From NCBI RefSeq assembly GCF_021917145.1, contig NW_025813837.1, forward strand, positions 2,038,950 through 2,102,949: DNA of 64,000 nucleotides, given 5' to 3'. The notes beneath the pieces are model-generated. The model worked only from the letters and a program-made list of their open reading frames with translations, made no database searches and was not told where the DNA came from. Shown in pieces: positions 12,957-24,800 of the stretch (positions are counted from its first letter, which is position 1; every line of letters begins with the position of its first letter). Made by a program: the position numbers and the translations under genes. This stretch comes from Hypomesus transpacificus (lineage: Eukaryota; Chordata; Actinopteri; Osmeriformes; Osmeridae).

Positions 12957-14380
12957 GAAATGTGCTCTCAATAGACGATTACCCACGTACTTGGGAGAGA
13001 ATAGTCAATCAGGCAAATATACTTGAGGAGATGAGCAGCATACAGATTTGATATTTTCTCCTTTTTCGTCAGGGTGTTCAATAATCCTGGTGAAAGTTGT
13101 GGAAGTAACATCCGCTGTGTGTGTATATGTTTTTCCTCTTATAATTTATATCAGCCGACACTATATTAATGAATGTCTGTTCATGTGTTTCACATGAAAG
13201 AAGCCTCGCATGGGCAATGTTCACTGAAAATACCGTTAACTATAAATACAAATTATTACAAGCACCAGGAGAGTGATATATATATAATGTCTATATATCA
13301 CACTTATTGCGGTGTGAAAAATGTATATAGACAAAATCATGAAAAGCCACATCCTTCTAGTACAGTATGGCTGGATTCACCTGTCCATTCCCACAGGCCT
13401 GTGTGTGAGTGTGTGTCCAGCTGCCTTTAGCTCCGTGTACAAACCATGAGTAGGTCTAACAGTGGGAAGAAAGAGGCCAAAGCTTTAAAACCAACTGTGT
13501 GTTTACCCTTCAGCTCAGTAGGAGCAGCCATTTGGCAGGAAACAGATCCGATTTCCACGGCAACAATAGGTGATTAAGGATGTAAATGTGTGACCTCTGT
13601 GCTTTTCGCTGATGACATCCCAGCTAAAGAGTGCAGATCAACAAAGGATGACTGTTTGATTTGTTTTAATTTGTCAGTTATATATTTTTATGGATTATTT
13701 TTAATGTTTCTTTATTGGATTACCTCCTGTGACATTTATTGCAGAGTCATTAAGCTTATGCAGCCCTTTAATGTAGTTTAATATTATTTTGGATTAAAGG
13801 GTATTAAGAAATGGGCCATCCCAACCTCCAACTGGTGTATTTGTCAGTTACAAATATTGTCAATAAAGTGAACAGCTATTCCATTCATGGGCCGCTTTTT
13901 ACGTGGCACAAGGTTTATCCTAGCAGAGTAAGCTGGTATCAGAAGGGGTTTGCATTGTGTGTGTTTAGGAGCCCGGTAGTATCTAAATCCACCCTGTACC
14001 ACTGAGCTGCTCTAGTGTTTGGTCAGTGGTCAGAGTTTGACCAACGGCTGACCTGTGACTTTGGGCCACAAGTTAAGCTGTCCTTTCTACCTCTGGGCCT
14101 GGACACAGGACGCAGGTCAGAGGTTAGCACTGTGTCCACAAGGCCTTCAGAGGGCTTGTAGTGGACAATCATGGCTTGACCCATTGAGCAGGAACAACAG
14201 TGTTTTGTCTGCGGTCAGGCCAACTAACTGAGGGAGCAGGTGTACTCTTGACTTCATCTGTTGTTTTGGGATTTGTGTTAGATACAAACATGGAGTAAGA
14301 TGTGAAAATCAGTGTTGCTTCAGTATCCCCCTAGAAACATAGACCTCTCGCACAAATCAAAATATTGGCAACCAAATTTA

Positions 14381-15189
14381 TGAACAAATAATTTATTAAA
14401 TTCCAATAAATAACATATAAATAACATATTCACAAATAAATCCAAATAATTTACCAAACCATATTGAAACAAGAGTCAAATAATAATCTTTGGCTACATG
14501 ACATGCCTGTACAAAGAGAGCAAACGCTTAAATAGTTCAATGGACAGACGATACAGTCCTTCTAACGAAATTCAAAGAGGATTGTCTTCACCCAGCGTCT
14601 CAATCCCTGGAATCCCAATAAATAAGAAAAGAAAGTTGTCGTTTTTTTTTACTGTAGGACTTGATCATATCTAGTGCTGTAAACAAGTAGGGTTCAGATT
14701 CCTTCTCATCATGAAATCTGCAGGTCAACACTGAGGTGAAGTGCCCTGGTTTTTGTAAATAGCCTGTCGTCCCTGGTGAATCGGACACTCCTTTATCAAG
14801 AAAAAAAACATCTTTCTAGAACAGTCTTGGACATTTGCACATATTTTAAAACTCCCTTCGTCCCCATTCCAACCGACAGGTACGTTAACTGAAGACATGA
14901 CGGGAGAAGACATCCAAGATATATCCATGCAGATTACAGATTGAATTTAAAAGGCTCCCGTTCTCCACATTCTTAACATTTCAACACTTGATGAAAAAAG
15001 GGTAGCTACAACCAGCGTTTTATTCCGCTGGGACACAAACATATCCTCCGCATGCCCGGCCCAGGCACTGGTGTCAACTCAGCTCAGAGCCAAATAAGAG
15101 TCTGTAGATGGGAGGGGGGGGGGAGAGGCCGTCACAACTTCACCCCGGTACCCAGCACTCCGGTGCCTCCCAGGGCTTAGAGGCTCCCT
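14381..15189 (-). other. tal2: tal2 3' untranslated region
   Basis: About 800 bases below the tal2 stop with no other reading frame of interest. Minus-strand AATAAA signals occur in the AT-rich stretch at about 14385-14440. Confidence 0.5.
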
Positions 15190-15534
15190 CTACCAGGCCT
15201 CGGAGCTGTCACAGCTGGATCCAGGAGAGGGGGCGTCCGTGTCGCTGGCCAGGCCCAGGCCCCAGGGCCGGGAGGAGGCATGCAGGCGCTCCACGTTGCC
15301 CCTGAGGAAGGTGAGCAGGGCGTTGGGGGAGTGGGAGGCCGGCTGGCCGCCCTGGCTCTCCAGCAACTGCACCAGGAAGTTGATGTAGCGCATGGCCAGG
15401 CGCAGGATCTCGTTCTTGCTCAGCTTCTTCTCGGGGGGGTGGGTGGGGATGAGCTTGCGGAGCTCGGCGAAGGCGGTGTTGACGTTGTGCTGGCGCCAGC
15501 GTTCCCGGGTGTTGGTGAACACCTTCCTGGTCAT
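15190..15534 (-). CDS. tal2: TAL2-type basic helix-loop-helix transcription factor
   Basis: Nuclear bHLH factor that dimerises with E proteins and binds E-boxes; in vertebrates TAL2 specifies GABAergic midbrain neurons. A single coding exon of 114 codons starts [17 protein letters not shown], the TAL2 N-terminus (TAL1 and LYL1 have long extensions before the bHLH). The bHLH spans residues 5-55, including [19 protein letters not shown] and [16 protein letters not shown] short Ser/Pro-rich C-tail follows. Acceptor CTTCAG|C at 15541 places the ATG seven bases into exon 2. Exon 1 is non-coding, ending at donor 16001 (CACAG|GTGAGA). A minus-strand TATA box lies at 16206-16213. The 3' UTR probably runs to minus-strand poly(A) signals near 14385-14395. 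Confidence 0.93.
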   Translation of the reverse strand: MTRKVFTNTRERWRQHNVNTAFAELRKLIPTHPPEKKLSKNEILRLAMRYINFLVQLLESQGGQPASHSPNALLTFLRGNVERLHASSRPWGLGLASDTDAPSPGSSCDSSEAW

Positions 15535-16000
15535 GATGCTGCTGAAGGGGAGGGGAGAGACATGGGTGTAAGACACTCTGCATGATAGTGCCACAGTGAA
15601 AGGATAACTGCTTAAGTGGTCTGATTTGATGATGTATTACAGTAATAAATAAATAAAACATTATTATTATTGACAACGGTACTGTATCCCATAATAATTT
15701 TGACTTAAACATTATTCAATTCAAAACTAAATCTCGGAATAAATAAAATTGACATTCAGACATGTAATTAGAGTTACACTATGAAGGACGCATGATGCCA
15801 GTCGTCTGAGTACAGCAACAACGCCTTTGAAAAATGTCACTTCACACATTCCTGGTACTAAAATCCCATCAGTTGAATTCCTTCTGCTTTCAATGAAAAA
15901 AATGTATATCGGTTCCCCAAAACCTTAAATTCTAAAACACACACAAACAAAATCTGTCTTCAGAGGTAGACAAATCCTGTTGCATATTCCGTCATCTCAC

Positions 16001-16213
16001 CTGTGAGAGTACTGCGAAGGTGTCGAGTTATCTAAACGAGTCGTTCTCAGGCTATCCGTACTGTAGAGGTGTGTCCAGTTGGTACATCCACTCAATCCAG
16101 CCTTCTCATGCTCTCTGGCTACTGCTGTGTGCGGAGAGAGAGAGAGAGGGAGGGAGGGAGAGGGAAAGAGAGAGGGGGATGGCTGCTGCAAGCATGCATC
16201 GCACATTTTTATA
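16001..16213 (-). promoter_or_regulatory. tal2: tal2 core promoter and non-coding exon 1
   Basis: On the minus strand a TATAAAAA box (16206-16213) would place transcription start near 16180. The following 5' UTR runs through a CT/GA-rich stretch to a strong donor at 16001. The intron to the coding exon is about 460 bases. The start site is inferred from TATA spacing. Confidence 0.6.
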
Positions 16214-18995
16214 GCGGGGTGAGTCCCATTGTGTGACGTGTGTTGTCGTCGAGCCTCCCCTACAGCCTGAGGCATTGTGTGAGGTGTTAACTTGAGAGTG
16301 AAGCTTCCACATCAGTATTCCCTTGCTGCCTGCTTAACAGAAAATGCCTGGAGAACACAAAAACAAAGGACTAACCTAAAGGGGTAACCATTTGAGTTTG
16401 AAGGTATTGTGCGACCAAAGATAATGCAACCATTTTCAACGAGAAGTTAGAAATCTCTCTTTCATTTAATACCCACTGACATTTCATGGTGAATATGTCA
16501 ATTGATTCCCTCCTGAAAAGGACGTTTTTTTTTACAGTGTACAGTAGCTGACAATACATCCATGGTTCAGGTCCTGTTGACGTGGAACTGAGACGTTTCC
16601 CTGCTTGATCCTCTCCTTGCATTTCAAAACACTTGTTCCTGCTCATACTTCTAGCATTAGCCACGGCTATCCCGGCCAGTCCAACCTTCATATCACTAAC
16701 GACTGCTACCATTGAATTCACCCCCGATTGGAGCACAAAAGGTAAAAATACCACATCCAGATTGACAGTTGAACAATGTGGGTTTTGTTATGACTATGGT
16801 AATCTTGTTTAGCCATCCCGAGGCCCACACATAAATTACAGGGAACATGGGGACACCAATTCTCTGGGTCACAAGCATGAGCGCTAGCTTTCTCTCTCCT
16901 TCCTTTCCCCTCTCTCGCTCCCTCCCCCTCTGCCTCCCACTTTCAACCTCTACGCAGATCAAAAAAACAACGTCTAGTTTAACCAATTGTCACTGTTCTT
17001 TTTACACCCTTCAAGTGTTGTTTGAAAGACGCAGCCTTCCATAAAAGTCTCTCTGTGTGGAGTAGAATTTACATAATCCGATTAGGGCCGGGATTAGCCC
17101 GGGCCTGGAGAACAGGCCCAATGGGGCCAGAGATGAATTGGTGCCATTCATAGGCCTTGCTGCACTTCCAAGGGGCTGCACCTGCAGTGCTGCTGGGACT
17201 CCGGGGGTCTCTGGGTCTGTGGTTCCTTCGCTGCAGGTCTGCAGACACACTCACTGCAGGCCCCTTCAGCCAAGCCGGCCCCCCTCCAGACCATGAGTCG
17301 GTCCCGCACTAGACCGGGGTAAGGCCAGCCCTTACTATGAGGCATCATTTCAGCTGTCTTCTGTGGATGTCAGTTGGCTGTCTCGAGTTTTGTGCTCCTG
17401 ACATGATTCCCACAAAACAACATTGGAGCCGTTGGGAAGCATTTAAGGGAAAATACATGACTATCTATCTTGATCGAGTTTGGTATTCAATTGAATTCCG
17501 TTCACTTCATGGATCCTGAAGGAAATCCAAGACGATGATTATTCCTGTTCAAAATAATAGTTGAGACGTTATGACAGAAATGGAGGGGAAAAAAAGATGC
17601 AAAACATAAAAAAAAAAGTCAAGCTTGAGAACTGTTCTGGCTTCTCAGGAGCGAGGCCCTATCAGGCCCATCGGTTCTCTCTGGAGAACAGCCTGCTGCT
17701 GGGGTATAAAACATCGGTCTGCCGTATGACCTTTAGAACGTGTGGTCCGGCTAAAAGCCTGCTCTAAAGGTTAGGTTTGAACAGCCTGTCAATTCTCACA
17801 ATATGTCTTCTATTCACGGCAGGGCTAACGTGTGGCAGGGCGATTACTGCACCATTTCATCGCTGTTTACCTAGCCTGCGCGCAGACACCTCTTAAACCG
17901 CTCGTTGCTTTTGTTCCTCCGCAATTAAAAAACAACCCTTTTTCGGTTTTGTTTGGTGTGTGCTTGTGAGCGAGGCGGTGTGTCTGTGCAGAGGAGGAGA
18001 GAAGATGCGAGGCTGGGTTGGTTGTTGACGGTGGTGTGAGGAGGCTAGCGCTAGCTGCCTGGTGGATGTGGTTAGTGAGGAGGCTGCTAGGCTGGCAGAG
18101 ATCAGTGTCCCTGGGGGGGTCTTTGTCTAGGGCTCATTCCTGCGGGAGCTGGCTTCAGTCTGCTGGCTCGTGAAGATAAGGACTCTCTCCACACTCTGAG
18201 AGCCGCTGATAAGGGGATTGCAGCGCTCAAACGAAGAAAAAAAACCTACCGTTTGAGCTCCAAAATGGGAGACTTTATCAGTTTAACTGGAAAAATGTAG
18301 AAAAAAATACCCCTTTAGTAAAAAAAAAAAAAAAACGGAATTTTTTTTACGAAATAGAATAAGTGCTAAATATAACCATGTATTAAAGAAAATACATCTG
18401 GATGTAGACTAACCTTGTTCTAATTTTGGACAATAAAATAGGTGTTCATGTCAAATTAGTTTTCAAATGAAAATTTGTTAAAAGATAATTATGAAGTGTA
18501 AAAAAACATTTTCCTGCTAATATTAAAACTCTAAATAAAAACTTAAACATTTGAGCCATGAACACTTCTCACATCAATTTAAATATTTGGTGCCCAAACA
18601 CTATATTACCTAAGCTTTCTCATAAGTTTTGCCATGACAACACTGTTGTTTTTAGAGTTGACCTCTTACAGCACTGTGTTACTTTGGCCCCATTCACATT
18701 GAAATGCAGTCTGCCTGACTACAATAAAGCCTTTTTAACTAGTTGTGTGGTATTTGGGAGTAGTATAGCTCCAGTAATGTGTCTTATTGTTGGTAAACAC
18801 AGTGGCAGCACTCCTGAATGGAGGTTTTACTGCAACACCAGTCCACCTGCTGCTGGTCTCCAATAGGAAGCAGACAAGAGGAGACAACACCCATATTGTG
18901 ATCCCAGGCTGACCGCTACAAACTGGTCACTGGCTAAGAATAGACATGAATTGATGAACAGAAATAACTGGAATAAATACATTTCATTAATTTTT
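16214..18995. other. Non-coding interval between tal2 and shoc1
   Basis: No coding exon supported. Contains homeodomain element copy B at 17059-17095, GATA sites AGATAAG (18174-18180) and TGATAAG (18207-18213), and an AT-rich stretch from about 18290 to 19130. Minus-strand AATAAA near 18996 is a candidate shoc1 poly(A) signal. Confidence 0.5.
17059..17095 (+). promoter_or_regulatory. Homeodomain palindrome element, copy B (5' side of tal2)
   Basis: Contains ATTTACATAATCCGATTAGG followed by GCCGGGATT. The core TAATCCGATTA is a palindromic K50-homeodomain site. It lies about 0.85 kb upstream of the tal2 TATA box and aligns with copy A at 12483-12521 over about 37 positions with only a few differences. 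Confidence 0.45.
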
Positions 18996-19165
18996 TTATT
19001 TAAACGACATACAATCAATAACTACCACACTTAGAGAGCATAGTAGCTTAATTTAACCTGAAATAGCTTGTTGTATTATTTGTTTACAAAACAATGTGTG
19101 GTTAAATAGTTTAAATAAAGAACCCCATTTACATGAATCTGCTCCTGTCTGTGGTAATGTCCCAT

Positions 19166-21838
19166 CTAGAAAAACCTCAGTCTGGTTTGGCCATCGCTTC
19201 GTCCCGGAACCTTCTCATAGCTGAGCTTGCCTCGCTTCACGGGCGTCAACGCTGAAAAAGACACCGACAGGTATTATCCTTTGTTTCCCACATATGTATT
19301 ATCCAGCTACTGTCGAGATGCTATATACTATTAGTACATCGCTTTTCATAAACGCATCTGCCAAATGAATTATATGTAAATATAAATCACGTGTGACTAG
19401 TTCATCTTCAACTGAAGCTTAGCAGGAGCTTCTCAAACGTAAAGGATACAAATTTGTTGAACCAAAGTCAATCGGTCATAATTCATTGTAGGCAGCTATC
19501 AGAAACTTAAACGTTACCTGAACTGAACATCCCTCCTCCGGCCGCCATCCTCTTCCTCTCCTGGCCCGTCCTGAAATGATTCCCGTATCCGGGGGATCCC
19601 ACCAGGCCACCTCGCCGCTGACCACCAACGTAGGAGGGACTCTCCCCGGCGCCTGCCCACGGCCTGGCCCTCCTGGGGGAGGTCATGGGGAGGTAGTGGC
19701 TGCTCCCTGGGTGCTGGTGCTCGCTGTGGCCGTGGGGGAAAGAGAAGCTGGGACTGGTGGAGCAGGCTGGCTCCTGAAGCCTGAAGCCGGAGGAGGCGTG
19801 CTGGAAGGGGTTGCTCGCGGTGCCTGGGAGGGCTGGTTCTCTCTGGGATCCGTAGACCTCATGGTGTGGAGGTTGTCCGCCCCTCCAGTTGTGTTCTCCT
19901 TCTCTTCCTCCTCCCAGAGTCCTCCCCCCGTCGCTCTTCTCCTCCTCCTCCTCCTCCCCCCAGGGGTTGTCGTTCCTCCAACTCTGCCAGACGCTGGAAC
20001 TCTCAGAGCCGAAGGGGTGGCTCAAGTCCACCTGGAAACCTGCATGGTCGTCAGTGGTTGAGACAGGGTCGTGCAGGTGGAACCCTCCTGCTACGCTCCC
20101 ATCACAGGGGGAGCTGGGGAGGAAGCAGTCCAGGGATCCAGGGTGGGCTCGTGGGTGGTGGTGGGGCTGGTGGTGTTGGGACTGGTGGTGGTCTCTGGTT
20201 ATCCAGGGGGGGTTGGGGGTACCGGGTGCTGTCTGAGGAACGTTGAGGCGAGACTCTGGAGGGGAGGGGGTGGTGGTCGGCTTGTACAGCGATGTGGTTT
20301 CGCTGAACAGCTGAAACACATGGAATGGAGAGAGACTCATCTTACAGAACGACTTTGTGAAAAGGTGTGACAGACAGTTCGATTCATTGTGCCAAATGAC
20401 GTTGTGTCCTTGGGCAAGGCCTACTTGCCTCAGGGGGGAATGTCCCTGTACTTACTTTAAGTCGCTCTGGATAAGAGCGTCTGCTAAATGACGTAATGTA
20501 AATGTTATACTGACATTCACTTTGAACTGTCTAGTTCTAGGACTGAAACTGCTTGACTGCAGTGGAGTTGTGTCCATGACAGGGTCAAGGGGACGACAGA
20601 GAGATGCTTCCCTGGGCACCTTGATGACTTTGAGAGGGACTTCAGGCAGCAGCTCCTGTAGCTGGGGCAGAGGGGCCCCCAGGAGCCACTGGAGGGACGG
20701 GGCCCTGCTCAGCATCATCTGGCCCACCATGGGGTTCACACAGGGGAAGGCCAGGAGACACTTCTCTTCCTAAGAGAAACACACACACACACACGTGTGC
20801 ACATAAACGCACATACACACACACACGTGTGCACATGAACGCACACAGACACGTGTGCACATGAACGCACACACACACGTGTGCACATGAACGCACACAC
20901 ACAGAGATGGAGATGCACACAATAAGGCAGACACACATTCATGTACACACAGATGCATACAAACACACAAATGTACATCAATGTGGCAACCATAAACACA
21001 CCTGTGAACACCCACACACACACACACACCCACAGACTGTGTTCCCCCATCTACAGTTCTAGAAGCACACCTCTGAGGGCATCACAGACAGCCATTCTCT
21101 ACTGAGGTAGGTAAAGGGGTCCGTTTTACTGGACATCAGGGTGAGGAAGGCTATCTGGCAGATCCACCTGGCTATATCCTCCATCTCTGGCACGATCAGG
21201 ACCTAATCACACACAGATCAAATCAAATCAAACTTTATTGATAGAACAGGACAGAACACAGCCTGGAGGGAGACCTAATACTAGGTGGGCATTCTCTATA
21301 CATTTACATTGACATTTATGCATTTAGCGGACGCTTTTATCCAAAGCGACTCTACAGATCATGTTTGTGAAGACATAATGGCTGAAAAGGTTAGTTTCAC
21401 CTTAACATCCAGATCTTCAGACTTCAGGCCAAACAGGACCAGAGAGGAGTAAATCCAAACTAGGTTGTTGAAGCCCTCACTAGTCAACCTGCATCAGCAG
21501 AAAAGCACATGACACAGAACCAAGCGATGGGATATCAAACGTACTTGTGTATTATACGTGTGTGTGTCTGTGTGTGTGTACTTATGTAGTGCTTGTGCAT
21601 GTGTCCATGTATGTGTGTGTGTGTGTGTGCAGGCCCACCCTCCTCCCTGGCTGTCTGGACAGTGGACTAGGAGCCAGCAGCAGCTGTACTGCAGAGACAG
21701 AGCAGTCAGTCTCAACACCACACCCTCACAGGCCCGCCCTCCACACAACTCATCCTGCTCCTGCAACACACACACACACATTTATATATACATATGAATA
21801 TACATTCACCCACCCACACATTCATTAGACATCCATAT

Positions 21839-21895
<57 letters not shown>

Positions 21896-24800
21896 ACACA
21901 TATACACAATTGAGTGAATAGCCATACTATACTAAGAGGGGTGTTTTGTGTTGGGATTCCATGGTAAACGGCAGTGCGTCGTCCATGGGCTCGACCTACC
22001 TGGATGACAACGGCAGTGTTCTCATCCACAGTGACCACTGCGTAGTGGTGAGTCCCTCCTAGTCTCTCTAACGACTGGGAGTGGCTCCTCTCCAGCACGG
22101 TCATGTTGTACCTGCGACACACACACACACGTATGTGTATACACACACGCTGACGCACAGCCGTTCACACTCCCTCGACAGATTGAGTGAATCGTTCCAT
22201 GTTCCAGACGTGTCTTCCATACGTAGTGTTGATACTGCAGGAGTGCCACAGTGTGACCTTGGACTGCTAGTGACCGTGTGACCCTGGACTGCTCGTGACC
22301 TTGTGACCCTGGACTGCTCGTGCCACAGTGTGACCCTGGACTGCTCGTGACCGTGTGACCCTGGACTGCTTGTGACAGTGTGACCCTGGACTGCTAGTGA
22401 CAGTGTGACCCTGGACTGCTAGTGACCGCGTGACCCTGGACTGCTAGTGACCATGTGACCCTGGACTGCTCTCGACAGTGTGACCCTGGACTGCTCGTGA
22501 CAGTGTGACCCTGGACTGCTAGTGCCACAGTGTGACCCTGGACTGCTAGTGACCGTGTGACCCTGGACTGCTAGTGACAGTTTGACCCTGGACTGCTAGT
22601 GACCATGTGACCCTGGACTGCTAGTGACCGTGTGACCCTGGACTGCTAGTGACCGTGTGACCCTGGACTGCTAGTGCCACAGTGTGACCCTGGACTGCTA
22701 GTGACCGTGTGACCCTGGACTGCTAGTGACCGTGTGACCCTGGACTGCTAGTGACCATGTGACCCTGGACTGCTAGTGACCGTGTGACCCTGGACTGCTA
22801 GTGACCATGTGACCCTGGACTGCTAGTGACCGTGTGACCCTGGACTGCTAGTGCCACAGTGTCAACTCACGTGGACTCCAGCAGGTGCAGGAGGAGGGGA
22901 CAGTTCAGCAGGCCTTCTGTCACAAACACCGTATGGGGAACCTTCTGTTCCAGCGACCAAGACTCTGGATCAGCATCTGAGGGATGCACACACACACACA
23001 CACACACAGACACACACACACACACACATCCGCCAAAATATCAGGAAATGAAAAAGCCTGGAAGGAAAACCCTTGAAAGAAAACTTGAAGACGGAACCTT
23101 TCACTCTGTGAAAAGTACTCGCAGCACTTGACATTCTCCAGTACTTTATTTTCCCAGACACCATCTAGTGGTTTCCGGCCTTAGTGAGAACAGCACTGAC
23201 TGGTGTTGTGGAGGCTGGTGCGGAAGGTCAGGTAGCAGATGTTCCTCTGGCGGCAGACAGACGCCCAGGGGGTGGGGGCCGCGTGGTCGTACTCCACCAC
23301 CAGAGACAAGCTCTGCCAGGGGAAGTCTGCACCCACGTGCTGGCCGCACACCACCACACACATGCTGCCGCGCAGGCTGGGTGACACACACACACATAGC
23401 GACACACACACACATAGCGACACACACATACCAACACGCACAAATCCCCGACACACACACACACCCACACCGACAAACACATAGAAGGCGTTTAGAGGAA
23501 GATTCTCCTCACCCTCACAATAAGTCGTTTGTGGATATGGTTTGCAGTTGTGGTTCAGGGAAAGATTTAAGAGGGCTACCTGTTCAAGACTCTGTCTTTC
23601 TCCAGCTTCTTCCTGCCCTCCTCGGGACACAAGGCAGATACACTCTGACCTGCAACACACACACAACTTAAGATACGAAAACATTCCTTGACATTTACGG
23701 CTGTAGATTATGCTATGTACCTGGTCAAAGCTCATTTCCATACCTGTGGCTTGGGTTAGGCCTTCGATGATCATGGCTTTAGTAAAGTCTGACCCTGATG
23801 TTACAATAACCAGAACCTAGAACACAGACAAAATCAGTCAAAACACTTAAGATGCAGGACAAAGGTCTGATGCTGTCTTGATGTAGAAGGGCTGACTTTG
23901 GACGCCTGGTTGTGGCTCTTTCCGTTCTGTAACCAGGCGGTTATGTGCTCCTGCATCTCCAGGATCTTGGGGTTAGGTTCCTGGTTCCTCTGGCTGAGGA
24001 ACATGAGAACCTGCAGCCTCCGGCCCAGCTGCCCCAGACCCTGGCCCTGGTCCTGGCCCACACACGCCTCACTGGCCCTGGACAGGAAGTCTGGCACAAC
24101 ACCACACAGCAGGAGAGGAAACAGGATGGCTTGAACCAGGGAAAAGTGTCATTTTACACATTTAAACTGTGACATATTGGAGCCCATTCAACGTCAGATT
24201 ATCTGTTATCTCCACTAAATATCCCAAACGTGCCAGAGGCTGACTACTGACCCACAGCAGTGTCGAGGTCACACTTAAGCAGCAGCTCCTTCACCGTCAC
24301 CAGGACATGGATCACAGCCGCCTGGTTATACATCTCCTCCCGGTCTGCCGTGACATCGACAGGATTGACGACAAGCTTCGTTAATCGCCCAATGATTTCC
24401 CCGGGTTTCGAAAAGGTCAGCCAAACATTTCAGAGCAATGTGGGCCCTTGGAGAGATTACGCAACACCTTCTGCAGACATCAAAGAGGACCCCCCCCCAA
24501 AAGCCCTCTGTGTTTGGTGGGAGGTACGGCCTGTCCTGTCTGTCTCACCGTGGTCCTGCCCCAGGCTGAGCTCCATCTCCTGCTGCTTGAGGAGGAAGCG
24601 GGAGTGGTCCGGAGCCAGGCTGAGGAAGTCCTGGAAGGCTGCTGTGTTGAGGCCCAGGTCCCCAGCCCTGGACAGGCACACTCGGGCCAGAGTCCTCAGC
24701 TCGCTGAACGCACGCCACTGGCTCTCTACAGGCCGGGGGAGGGGACAAGGGTCAAACGCACTGGGCCGATGTGTTTGACTTTGTGTTTATTTGTTGGAAG

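Larger units (their letters stand above)
11181..14380. other. Non-coding interval between ugt2 and tal2
   Basis: No open coding exon with splice context was found on either strand. It holds the ugt2 promoter side, a (CT)n tract with C-rich flank (12318-12390), a homeodomain-palindrome element (listed separately) and a cluster of TGATAAG sites. Being 3' of a developmental transcription factor, it is a plausible enhancer territory. Confidence 0.5.

Noticed and set aside
15209-15712. A 167-codon minus-strand frame overlapping tal2
   Set aside because: It is out of frame with the bHLH domain and Pro/Ala/Gln-rich owing to base composition.
19576-20246. Long plus-strand open frames opposite the shoc1 tail exon
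   Set aside because: They are complements of the Pro/His/Ser-rich, GC-rich shoc1 exon 19518-20310, without plus-strand splice sites or family resemblance.
20736-21050. Cys/Val-rich open frames ([10 protein letters not shown]-type) near 20.8 kb
   Set aside because: Translations of the CA/CACGTG microsatellite; several overlapping frames are open at once, which marks low complexity rather than coding.
22245-22862. Regular repeat spacing that might suggest a CRISPR-like array
   Set aside because: Units are contiguous 25-base copies without unique spacers, in an intron of a vertebrate gene. It is a minisatellite.
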